From positions 1 to 42,959 of the IMG/VR virus record IMGVR_UViG_3300049811_000649: a DNA stretch of 42,959 nt. One strand, given 5' to 3'. The notes beneath the pieces are model-generated. The model was not told the DNA's origin. It saw nothing but the letters and a program-made list of their open reading frames with translations, and ran no database searches. Numbering within the stretch: position 1 is the first letter of the stretch; the number at the start of each line of letters is the position of its first letter. The position numbers and the translations under genes are program-made. This stretch comes from a virus. Below, piece after piece: positions 6,520 to 13,334 of this stretch.

Positions 6520-9500
6520 TTAATTTCTGCTTAAGTTAATAGTATTTATTTGAGATTGTGTAAGTGCGTAATCGCACACAAAAACGTTAGAGAGATTAAA
6601 ACTGTTTACACCAGCCCCCGAAAAATAGCCAAAATAAAACTTGTTTTGAGCATTAATTGAATTTATGTTATTCCCATTAGTTGATGAAGTAAGCACTGAT
6701 AATCCGTTAAGATAAATTGTTAATTGAGTGTCATTTAAGGTCAAGCATAAAAAATTTAATTCATTTAAAAATATTCTTGCGCTTGAATTATAAAAAGCAA
6801 CATTTTGTGACAAGGGTATTAAAAAATTACCAGCCCCACTTAAATTGGGGTTATTTCCAATAAATAAATTTATTTCTGCTCGAATTCCTCTGATTAATAA
6901 ACTTGCTCCAAAAACGCGCCCAAGAATTGAGTCGCTGTTTAATCTAATTAAAGCACCAATAGTAAAACTGTTAGAAAAAACATAATTACCTATTAATTGA
7001 GTGCTAAGTTCTGAAGGATTAAATTGTACGCTTTTCCCTTGTCCAGATGCAAGTAAAGAAGATTGATTTAATATGTTATTAACTCCCACGCTAGGATAAA
7101 CCAAATTTTCTCTACTGATTTGATCTACGGCTGTATTGCCGCTAGTTTCTTCTAATAGATAATAAGATATTGGATTAATAGAAAGTATTGTATTGGCAAA
7201 GTTACTAGACAAGGGCGGACCTTGTACATTGTTACTTATTTCGATTGTTATCCCTACATTGAGACAGCTATTTGAAGTAATCGAGATAAACTGAACAAAA
7301 TTATTAGGTTCAACTGTATTGTTATTAGTAAGACTAACTTTGTTTAAAACTGTCCCTACAGCTAAATTGCTTAAAATAATCGTGTTCTGCACACTAATAT
7401 TTACAGTGGCATTGCCAGAAGAACTTCTTACCGCAACACTATCGATCCGATAGGGAAATGCTGCTGCTACATCAAGCCAATATGGTTTGTTTTCTAATAC
7501 GTCAATGTGGCGAGTAATAAAAGTTTTATTACTACTATGTTGATTGTTTTCAGGTACTGTCAGACCTTGAACGATCGTGAAATCAACGGCGCTCACCCCG
7601 ACCCCCAAGGGAGCGGTGACTTTGATTTTGCCTGTGGTAGTTCCCGTGGCCACGACGGCGGTAATCGTGGTGTCGTTGACGACGGTGAAGCTTTGAGCGG
7701 CAATCTCGTTAAAACTAACGGCTGTGGCTCCCGTGAAACCCTGTCCGGTGATAGTGACTGTTATGCCCACCGCTCCCTGACGGGGGGAAAAATCGTTAAT
7801 GACCACCGTAAAAGCTTTCCCCTCAAAGACGATAATCACCGGATCCACGTCGTCTAGGGTTTGCCCTGGGGTGATCGCTTTAAAGTAGAAAGTTTTCCCG
7901 ATGTCTGTCCTTTGTACCGGGATATTGAGCTTATAGCCAGAGAGCAGGTAAAAATCTTCCCCCGCCCCGTGGGTTTGGGGTGTGCCACTGATTCCCCTAG
8001 TGAAGGGCGCGGTTAGCTGAAATATCCTATCGGTTCCCGATGTCCCCGTCAGAGCGGCATTTTGAAAGTCGAGGATTTCGTCCCCAATTAAAGCCCGATT
8101 GCGACCGGCTTCAAAAAGCGCTGAACTGATCGAGGACAGAGAAGCGTGGAAAGGGACTTGAACAGTGACGCTAGTGCCGTTAAAGGTGGTGGTACAAGTG
8201 CCGAAAACGCTTCGGGTAACGATCGTCCCCACGGGCTGATAGGTGACTCCTAGATCGATCGAATAATAAAGAAAAGCATTCCGCCATGTGGCATCGCCGT
8301 CGGCAAAAACGTAAAGCCCCGGGGTATCGGTGGGATAAGCGAGGGGAATATCCAGCACTCGCAGATCCGTCTCTGCCGGAACTGGGAGCGGGGTATCGGT
8401 GACGGGGGGTATGGGGTCGGGAACTGGTGAGGGTTCGTAGTCGGGATCCGTCTCGATAATTTCGGTGTTGTCCCACCCGTAGATAGCGGGGTTATAAAGC
8501 CACGATTTGACTAAAAGCAGGTGATTCGCCCCATATTCAAGCTGATTTATCTGTACCTGCTGAGGATTGCCCGCTATCTCCACTTCTACCACGTCGCCTA
8601 TCTCTAAATTGGCAAATCGTGGCGAAAGGGCGAATTCTTGAGTATAGGCGCGCGTCCAGGTTAGCCAGAGATTTTTGTTGACAATATCTTGCGCTTGGTT
8701 ACGGGAAAGCGCACCGGGATAATCAACGGTTTGGAGGTTGACGTGGGTAGCGGTGGGATAGGAAGGCGATCGAATGACGGCTTCGAGAAGGTTGTTATCC
8801 ACGTCAAAAAACCGAGCCTCGATCTGGGTCGGGAGTTCTGTCACTTCCTGACGGCTTTCTCGGTAGCGCCGGGGAACCTGTTCTCCCGACTCATGGGCTG
8901 CCAGTTCGGAGTTAGGCAACAATAAGCCCGCGGGTCGAAATTGGTTTTGAAATTTTAGTTTTTCGCCGTCATCAACTAAATCGAAGAAATATGCCTGCTG
9001 TAATTTGGATAAGGCTTCGGTAATAGTGGTTTGATTATCGATTTGGTAGCCCGTGACGATAATCTGGTCTAATTCGTCAGTATCTAAATCTTCAATGGTT
9101 AAATAGGGTGATTCCAAGCAAATATCTTGAATTACCGTGCTTAATGGTACGTTATCCCCGTTTCTGACCAGCGCCGAACACTGGGGGTACTGATTGTTAA
9201 ATTCGGCTAGGGGTAAATTTTCACAGACTAAAATTGTTCTATTGCGGTAAGCGATCGCTCGGTCGTTTAATTTAACTTGGAGCAGGGAATCGATCTGCTG
9301 ATTGTCCGTGCCGTTATAAATTCGGAAAGTACAGCCGCTACTGGACAAAAGGGGCGATAACTGCCCGTCTTTGTACACCAGTTTGCTGTTAAAGCGAATT
9401 TCGTCAATATTCGTGGTTTTGCCACAGAGGATAAACGCACAATTTCCCCAGTAGGTATAATTTACTTCCTCGGTGACGGTGGTGTTACTTCCGCCGCCCT

Positions 9501-9759
9501 TGCCCCCTTGGGTGGTTTCGGTGACGGTTTCCGAGACCCGTTCCTCTGGGGGAAAGTCGCCATAGATTAAGATTCCCCCCACCCGCGCCTTTCCCCAGAC
9601 CTTAGGAATTGAATCCCCAAAGCTTGATCGAGGGGTGACAAAATTCTCTATTTTTCCTTCTTCTACACGATTGACCGTGCGAATTTTCGCCGCAAAGAGT
9701 GAGGAGATGGCCGAAGCTCCAAGACTGACGGCTCCGGCGATTAAAGCACCTGTGGACAT
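6520..9759 (-). CDS. Tail-tip / host-specificity protein with TIG and LamG-like domains
   Basis: A 1079-residue protein on the strand opposite to the other tail genes. The N-terminus (MSTGALIAGAVSLGASAISSL) is hydrophobic and Gly/Ala-rich, as in many tail hub proteins. It continues with RSSFGDSIPKVWGKARVGG, WGNCAFILCG, an NIDEIRFN block and a Phage-tail_3/gpJ-like domain. A TIG/IPT fold follows (SPRQGAVGITVTITGQGFTG, about residues 650-735). The C-terminal ~230 residues (YYLLEETSGNTAVDQ, VQFNPSEL, FTIGALIRL, LTIYLNGLSVL) have the pattern of a concanavalin A-like LamG domain and are the likely receptor or glycan-binding tip. The DNA for that last part (6520 to ~7560) is markedly more AT-rich than the rest, suggesting domain exchange. 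Start ATG 9759. Confidence 0.78.
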   Translation of the reverse strand: MSTGALIAGAVSLGASAISSLFAAKIRTVNRVEEGKIENFVTPRSSFGDSIPKVWGKARVGGILIYGDFPPEERVSETVTETTQGGKGGGSNTTVTEEVNYTYWGNCAFILCGKTTNIDEIRFNSKLVYKDGQLSPLLSSSGCTFRIYNGTDNQQIDSLLQVKLNDRAIAYRNRTILVCENLPLAEFNNQYPQCSALVRNGDNVPLSTVIQDICLESPYLTIEDLDTDELDQIIVTGYQIDNQTTITEALSKLQQAYFFDLVDDGEKLKFQNQFRPAGLLLPNSELAAHESGEQVPRRYRESRQEVTELPTQIEARFFDVDNNLLEAVIRSPSYPTATHVNLQTVDYPGALSRNQAQDIVNKNLWLTWTRAYTQEFALSPRFANLEIGDVVEVEIAGNPQQVQINQLEYGANHLLLVKSWLYNPAIYGWDNTEIIETDPDYEPSPVPDPIPPVTDTPLPVPAETDLRVLDIPLAYPTDTPGLYVFADGDATWRNAFLYYSIDLGVTYQPVGTIVTRSVFGTCTTTFNGTSVTVQVPFHASLSSISSALFEAGRNRALIGDEILDFQNAALTGTSGTDRIFQLTAPFTRGISGTPQTHGAGEDFYLLSGYKLNIPVQRTDIGKTFYFKAITPGQTLDDVDPVIIVFEGKAFTVVINDFSPRQGAVGITVTITGQGFTGATAVSFNEIAAQSFTVVNDTTITAVVATGTTTGKIKVTAPLGVGVSAVDFTIVQGLTVPENNQHSSNKTFITRHIDVLENKPYWLDVAAAFPYRIDSVAVRSSSGNATVNISVQNTIILSNLAVGTVLNKVSLTNNNTVEPNNFVQFISITSNSCLNVGITIEISNNVQGPPLSSNFANTILSINPISYYLLEETSGNTAVDQISRENLVYPSVGVNNILNQSSLLASGQGKSVQFNPSELSTQLIGNYVFSNSFTIGALIRLNSDSILGRVFGASLLIRGIRAEINLFIGNNPNLSGAGNFLIPLSQNVAFYNSSARIFLNELNFLCLTLNDTQLTIYLNGLSVLTSSTNGNNINSINAQNKFYFGYFSGAGVNSFNLSNVFVCDYALTQSQINTINLSRN

Positions 9760-9804
9760 GGGGGGTTAGGGGATTGGGGAAATGGGGAGGTGGGGTAATG
9801 GGGA
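9760..9804. repeat. G-run tract upstream of tail-tip gene (G-quadruplex candidate)
   Basis: At least six runs of four or more G on the plus strand are separated by 3-5 nt immediately upstream of the minus-strand start at 9759. It could fold as a G-quadruplex on the template strand, or simply be a cyanobacterial G-rich minisatellite. No convincing promoter for the tail-tip gene is visible here. Confidence 0.6.
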
Positions 9805-9832
9805 GAAGAAATAAAAGCTAATAGCTGACTGC

Positions 9833-9881
9833 TGATAGCTGATAGCTGATAGCTGATAGCTGATAGCTGATAGCTAAAAAG
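9833..9881. repeat. Seven perfect tandem copies of heptamer TGATAGC
   Basis: Seven exact consecutive TGATAGC units span 49 bp, flanked by degenerate AGCTAATAGC and AAAAGCTAAC. This is the style of the short tandemly repeated heptamers (STRR) described in cyanobacteria. It fills the spacer between the integrase stop and the tail-tip start. The copy number is likely to vary between strains by slippage. Confidence 0.9.
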
Positions 9882-9894
9882 CTAACTGTACTAC

Positions 9895-10950
9895 TCATTC
9901 TATACTTAGGCGCTCCCAAATTTTTTGCATAGCCGCCGCGTCTATATATTTCTGGTAATGCTTGCAGTGGGTAGCAATATCGTGACCCATCCACTTAGCG
10001 GCAATGCTCGAATCAATCCCGTTGACAGCACAGCGAACGGCGTAAGCATCGCGCAAGCCGTAGGGAACCACGGGCAAACGGCGCGCCCTAAATCCCTGAC
10101 TAATTTTTTCTCCCAAGTCTTGGTTTGATTTGTCCTCGGTTACAATCTTAGGGAAAGCTAAACTCGTCAATTCAAATTCCTTCACCCAGTGACCGGGGAC
10201 GGGATAGACCAATCTTTCCCCGGTTTTTGTTCCTTTGTTAACGCGGACCACGGGCAACTCGGTTAAGTCAAGAAAAAAAACTTCGTGGGGTCGCAAGCCG
10301 TAGGCCGCTAGAATTCCAAAAACCCACCGCCATCCGGGGTTAGCGATCGACTGCCAAATTTTTTCGATTTCTTCATCCTTGGGAATATAGCGATCGCTTG
10401 CCGGTTGGTATTTTCCTTTTAAGTATTTCCAATCCGATGGCAGTTCGATTTTTAAAAAACGAGCGATCGCTCCATAGGCTAGATGGGCGCGTTTCCTTTT
10501 GTCGCTGTCAGCCGGAAATTTAACCAAGTATTCCCGAAGCAGGTCAGCATCGATGCGAGTTGCCGTCGGTAGTAAATCGAAGTATCGCTGATAACCGTCG
10601 AGATAAGCCTGTTCTCGCCCTTTTGTCTTGCCTCTTGTTTCCCAATACCAATTCTCAAAACGGGCGATCGCTTCTTGTACTGTTAGTCCTTTGTCTGGAT
10701 CGGCAATCTCGATCCAATCTGACCAATCAAATTTTTCTAAGTTTAAATCGGCTTCTAATCTTTGGGCGCGCGCCTTGGCTACTCGTAAGCCGTCCTGATT
10801 GTCCACCAACCCCGTGGATACATCATATTGTTTCTTGCCTATCCCCTCTTTAGCGGGTAGTGTTGCTCTTAAATATAAGCGATCGCCTTTTACTCTAATT
10901 TTAACCCGGACAAAACTTAAATTAATTTCGTCAATAGAAAGTTTTTTCAC
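9895..10950 (-). CDS. int: Tyrosine recombinase, phage integrase
   Basis: A 351-residue site-specific tyrosine recombinase that should integrate and excise the prophage at tRNA-Ser. N-terminal arm-binding region (1-80), helical core-binding domain (~90-180), catalytic domain (~190-351). The catalytic residues read R220 (AAYGLRPHE), R300 (PYGLRDAYA), H323 (MGHDIATH) and Y332 (KHYQKYID); the H-to-Y spacing of nine residues matches lambda Int. The usual box II histidine three residues before R300 is replaced by Tyr297. The GTG start (10948-10950) overlaps the upstream TGA (GTGA), so it is translated in coupling with the small membrane gene. The first 34 codons are duplicated at 11649-11750. It is unusually far (~8 kb) from the att site. 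Confidence 0.93.
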   Translation of the reverse strand: MKKLSIDEINLSFVRVKIRVKGDRLYLRATLPAKEGIGKKQYDVSTGLVDNQDGLRVAKARAQRLEADLNLEKFDWSDWIEIADPDKGLTVQEAIARFENWYWETRGKTKGREQAYLDGYQRYFDLLPTATRIDADLLREYLVKFPADSDKRKRAHLAYGAIARFLKIELPSDWKYLKGKYQPASDRYIPKDEEIEKIWQSIANPGWRWVFGILAAYGLRPHEVFFLDLTELPVVRVNKGTKTGERLVYPVPGHWVKEFELTSLAFPKIVTEDKSNQDLGEKISQGFRARRLPVVPYGLRDAYAVRCAVNGIDSSIAAKWMGHDIATHCKHYQKYIDAAAMQKIWERLSIE

Positions 10951-10964
10951 CGGTTTTCGTATTT
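10849..10964. repeat. 116-bp direct repeat, copy 1 (integrase 5' end)
   Basis: Positions 10849-10964 are identical to 11649-11764, offset exactly 800 bp. The repeat holds the last five codons and stop of the small membrane gene and the first 34 codons of int. The two copies bracket one repressor cassette. Confidence 0.95.
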
Positions 10965-11165
10965 TCTCAATTCCTCTAAGCTTCTTTCTAATTCGTCTGC
11001 TCTCTGTTGAGCTTCTTGGTTTTGTCGCTCTAAGCCGGTTTCACTTCCCGCTATGTCTGCCACGTTTCGCCACGCTTCTAAGGCAAAAAACCCCAATAGT
11101 AAAATCAAGCCAATTCTGACGATAATGCTGTCTATTTTCTTCTTTTCGTTGTTATTTAGGCTCAT
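10947..11165 (-). CDS. Small membrane-anchored coiled-coil protein
   Basis: A 72-residue protein encoded between repressor A and integrase. Residues 13-27 (IIVRIGLILLLGFFAL) form one membrane segment; residues 38-72 (TGLERQNQEAQQRADELERS and on) form a short coiled coil. Its ATG overlaps the repressor stop (ATGA) and its own stop overlaps the integrase GTG, so repressor, this gene and int look like one translationally coupled operon. A superinfection-exclusion or signalling role would suit a lysogen-expressed membrane protein, but this is inference only. No family recognised. Confidence 0.65.
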   Translation of the reverse strand: MSLNNNEKKKIDSIIVRIGLILLLGFFALEAWRNVADIAGSETGLERQNQEAQQRADELERSLEELRKYENR

Positions 11166-11527
11166 ACCACAATCTCTAATAGCATTTTTGCGAGTCTGAT
11201 TTTCTCTTGATTATCAAGAGAATCGGTTAAAACGAGGATAAAATCCTCAGCTTTTCGTGTTTGCGAATCGACTTGATATTTATTAGCAGTTTCTCTGGCT
11301 TTTGTAAAAGTGCCTCCTTCAAGGCTGCTTCTTAGTTGCGCTAACTCTATCCCTAAATAATCGGCAATTTTTTGTAAATTGTCGGTATCAGGGAAAGAAG
11401 CACCTCTAACGTAGGTTCCGAAAGCTGCTCTCTCAATATCAAGTTTTTTAGCAAAATCAGTCTGACTTTTAAAGTTTTTGGCATGAAGCTTTAAAAGTTG
11501 ACTCAACCTTTCCTTACGGATGTCCAT
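11162..11527 (-). CDS. CI-like repressor A (HTH_3/XRE type)
   Basis: A 121-residue DNA-binding protein. The helix-turn-helix is in KSQTDFAKKLDIERAAFGTY (about residues 20-39), followed by a conserved NLQKIADYLGIELAQL helix pair. The C-terminal region contains YQVDSQTRKAEDFILVL and ends EKIRLAKMLLEIVV, which is shared with the second repressor at 12502-12870, so the two are paralogs. There is no S24/LexA-like peptidase domain, so RecA-driven self-cleavage is not expected. It heads the coupled operon repressor A - membrane protein - int. A candidate operator with AAGTC/GACTT arms lies just upstream at 11546-11567. Confidence 0.85.
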   Translation of the reverse strand: MDIRKERLSQLLKLHAKNFKSQTDFAKKLDIERAAFGTYVRGASFPDTDNLQKIADYLGIELAQLRSSLEGGTFTKARETANKYQVDSQTRKAEDFILVLTDSLDNQEKIRLAKMLLEIVV

Positions 11528-11545
11528 ATTTTAACACTTCAATAG

Positions 11546-11567
11546 AAGTCGTCAAGAGTAATGACTT
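11546..11567. promoter_or_regulatory. Candidate operator upstream of repressor A
   Basis: An inverted repeat AAGTC (11546-11550) and GACTT (11563-11567) with a 12-nt spacer lies ~20 bp upstream of the repressor A start. On the minus strand it overlaps TTGACG, a possible -35 box. The matching -10-like TAAAAT abuts the ATG, too close for a standard leader, so the promoter assignment is uncertain. Confidence 0.35.
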
Positions 11568-11615
11568 TTACAATAGCAATTTTTTTTAAAAACGGCACGG
11601 TTGTTTAAATTTTCT

Positions 11616-11750
11616 TTAAAACCGAGTCTTGTATTGACTTACGGCACATTTAGCGGGTAGTGTTGCTCTTAAATATAAGCGATCGCCTTTTACTCTAATT
11701 TTAACCCGGACAAAACTTAAATTAATTTCGTCAATAGAAAGTTTTTTCAC
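11616..11750 (-). pseudogene. Duplicated integrase N-terminus, truncated
   Basis: The second copy of the 116-bp repeat recreates the GTG start and the first 34 codons of int (MKKLSIDEINLSFVR to LPAK), after which the frame runs into unrelated sequence and stops at TAA 11616-11618 (44 codons in all). It keeps the KYENR-TGA tail of the small membrane gene directly upstream, which has no gene of its own there. It is a recombination scar rather than a functional integrase, although a short peptide could be made. Confidence 0.85.
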
Positions 11751-11764
11751 CGGTTTTCGTATTT
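11649..11764. repeat. 116-bp direct repeat, copy 2
   Basis: Identical to 10849-10964. Recombination between the copies would remove exactly 800 bp, including repressor A and the small membrane gene, and leave int intact directly behind the 11769-12434 gene. Confidence 0.95.
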
Positions 11765-11768
11765 ATTG

Positions 11769-12434
11769 TCATCTGTTTGGAGTTGGCAAATAAGTTGGCT
11801 GATTTTCTGGTTGTTTTGTACAATTCTGAACAATTCCGCTTGTTAGGGCAAAAAGAAAAAACCCGATTGTGCAAATTTGAATCAAATCAAACTTAGGGGG
11901 TATTTTTAACCCACCTGTATCTGTTTGTAGTAAAACCCGTTCTTTTCGTTGTTCCCAAAAATATCGCTCAATTTCTAGCTTAAATAGTTTGTGCAATGCC
12001 ATTTCTAGACGTAAATCGCCCCAAAGCTCTTTTAAACTTTTGCCGCCCGAGTCAAAATTTAAAACGTCTCCAATCCTATCAGTTTTAACCACTTTTCCCC
12101 GTTTGAGGCTGGTAAAGTCAAGCCCAAAATCAACATAATCCTGCTCTGATTTACGATGCTCTATTCTCCACGCCCACACGAAAATCTCGAATTTTAAATC
12201 TTTATCTTTGCAAGTGATGGTTTTCTCGCTACCATCTTCAAAATGCACCGTACATTTAACGTTTTGTCCGTTTCCCTGCGTTAATCCCCCAATGATGCCG
12301 CCCACTGGGCCAGCTAAGAGAGAGCCAACTGTGTAACCTACTGTTGTCCAACCAATGCTTTTTTTAAATTCTGTCCCTGCTATCTCTATTTTGACAGGAA
12401 TTCGCTTATCTCGTGTGTTTTGTAGTCCAAACAT
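11769..12434 (-). CDS. Hypothetical membrane protein with glycine-zipper motif
   Basis: A 221-residue protein following repressor B by 67 bp. Residues ~30-55 (GYTVGSLLAGPVGGIIGGLT) form a Gly-rich hydrophobic segment of glycine-zipper type. The middle is soluble (KCTVHFEDGSEKTITCKDKD and then a charged helical stretch), and a second membrane segment is near the C-terminus (LIQICTIGFFLFALTSGIV). It is in the same position in its cassette as the small membrane protein is behind repressor A, so a phage-exclusion role in the lysogen is plausible but inferred. The stop lies just before the second repeat copy. No family recognised. Confidence 0.6.
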   Translation of the reverse strand: MFGLQNTRDKRIPVKIEIAGTEFKKSIGWTTVGYTVGSLLAGPVGGIIGGLTQGNGQNVKCTVHFEDGSEKTITCKDKDLKFEIFVWAWRIEHRKSEQDYVDFGLDFTSLKRGKVVKTDRIGDVLNFDSGGKSLKELWGDLRLEMALHKLFKLEIERYFWEQRKERVLLQTDTGGLKIPPKFDLIQICTIGFFLFALTSGIVQNCTKQPENQPTYLPTPNR

Positions 12435-12501
12435 ACTCGCTTCTTGAAATCTTTATCTCTATCATCGTTATTCTAATTTTCTTTGTCTGCGATCAAGATC
12501 A

Positions 12502-12870
12502 CTAAGTGACGGCAACATCTAACAAATGTTTAGCCAATCGAATTTTCTCTTCTGATGGCAAATCAGCGCAAATAACAAATAATCCCTCAGCTTTTGAAGT
12601 ATCAACCTGATAAACTGCTCCTTTTTCTTTGACTTTTATCGATTTTGGTACATTTGGATTTGTCAGTTGATGTTCTAGCTGCTCAAGAGAAAGCCCCATG
12701 TACTGAGCAATTTTGCTTAAATTTCCTCTCTCTGGGTATTTATCGCCTTGAATATAGGTGTTTAGCGTTCCGACCTTAATTCCAATCTGTCTAGCTAACT
12801 CAGATTGAGAACCACACTTTAAAACGTGAGTTTTCAATAAAGTTTGGAGGTTTTCTTTCGGTACGGACAT
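12502..12870 (-). CDS. CI-like repressor B (XRE type), paralog of repressor A
   Basis: A 122-residue HTH protein (SQSELARQIGIKVGTLNTY, about residues 22-40). I choose ATG 12870 (MSVPKENLQTLLKTHV), because it aligns with the start of repressor A; a GTG at 12894 would add eight residues. The C-terminus YQVDTSKAEGLFVICADLP then EKIRLAKHLLDVAVT is shared with repressor A. There is no autocleavage domain. It is divergent from the rightward early operon across a 158-bp control region that contains a palindromic operator and a good promoter, so this is probably the repressor that controls lytic transcription. Confidence 0.85.
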   Translation of the reverse strand: MSVPKENLQTLLKTHVLKCGSQSELARQIGIKVGTLNTYIQGDKYPERGNLSKIAQYMGLSLEQLEHQLTNPNVPKSIKVKEKGAVYQVDTSKAEGLFVICADLPSEEKIRLAKHLLDVAVT

Positions 12871-12913
12871 AGCGTTTTTGTAGTTTTTACCCACTACCCT
12901 AGCATTTTCTTTT

Positions 12914-12929
12914 AGTGATTGTCATCACT
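12914..12929. promoter_or_regulatory. Palindromic operator in immunity region
   Basis: AGTGAT-TGTC-ATCACT is a perfect 6+6 inverted repeat with a 4-nt centre, situated between divergent repressor B and the early operon, ~24 bp upstream of the -35 box. It is the best candidate binding site for repressor B. Its half-site differs from the AAGTC arms in front of repressor A, suggesting the two paralogs have different specificity. Confidence 0.6.
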
Positions 12930-12952
12930 TTTGTAAAAACTTTTTAAGTCTG

Positions 12953-12982
12953 TTGACTTTTATCCAAAGACATAGGTATAGT
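12953..12982 (+). promoter_or_regulatory. Rightward early promoter (PR-like)
   Basis: TTGACT (12953-12958) and TATAGT (12977-12982) are separated by 18 bp, a near-consensus sigma-70 promoter reading into the early genes. A short GTA trinucleotide run follows the -10 box. It should be the lytic promoter controlled by the neighbouring repressor. Confidence 0.65.
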
Positions 12983-13028
12983 AGTAGTAGTAGTAAACCT
13001 TCACTGCTACCTTTTGAGCATTAACATT

Positions 13029-13334
13029 ATGAGCGTTACGGCTTTAATTAACAGAATTGAAGAGCTAGAACGCGAGGTTAAGCTTTTAAAAACGTTTATG
13101 GAGGAAAACGTCAAAGTTAGCCAATTTTTACCCGTTTCTAAAGCAGCTTTAGTTCTTGGGGTTTGTACTGCCACTATTTACGATCGAATCAAACACGCTA
13201 AAGCTTTTCCTAAAGAATCGCTTTTTAAAAGAGGAATTCACTGGGAAGAGTACGAAATTGCTTCTAAAACCCCTGGCAAAGACCCCAGTATCCGTTATCG
13301 AGTAAATCCCGTTGAATGGAGGAAAATTTCCTAA
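13029..13334 (+). CDS. Coiled-coil / MerR-like HTH protein, copy 1
   Basis: A 101-residue protein, first gene of the early operon; I choose ATG 13029 (a TTG at 13014 is possible). A short N-terminal coiled coil (LINRIEELEREVKLLKTFME) is followed by LPVSKAALVLGVCTATIYDR, a MerR/excisionase-type HTH, then IKHAKAFPKESLFKRGIHW and a C-terminal IRYRVNPVEWRK. It is a clear paralog of the 14111 gene, and the two flank the antirepressor. Excisionase or Cro-like roles fit the position and the fold; I cannot choose between them. Its stop directly abuts the antirepressor ATG. Confidence 0.7.
   Translation: MSVTALINRIEELEREVKLLKTFMEENVKVSQFLPVSKAALVLGVCTATIYDRIKHAKAFPKESLFKRGIHWEEYEIASKTPGKDPSIRYRVNPVEWRKIS

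Noticed and set aside
7507-8925. Plus- and minus-frame ORFs within the tail-tip gene (7507-7857, 8180-8476, 8689-8925)
   Set aside because: They are shadows of the 1079-residue gene with biased, Arg/His/Ser-rich composition and no ribosome-binding sites.
6520-9759. Diversity-generating retroelement target in the tail-tip C-terminus
   Set aside because: No reverse transcriptase gene and no template repeat found in the window.
6434-9894. Invertible adhesin segment
   Set aside because: I looked for inverted repeats at both ends of the reversed tail-tip gene and saw none, and there is no invertase gene.
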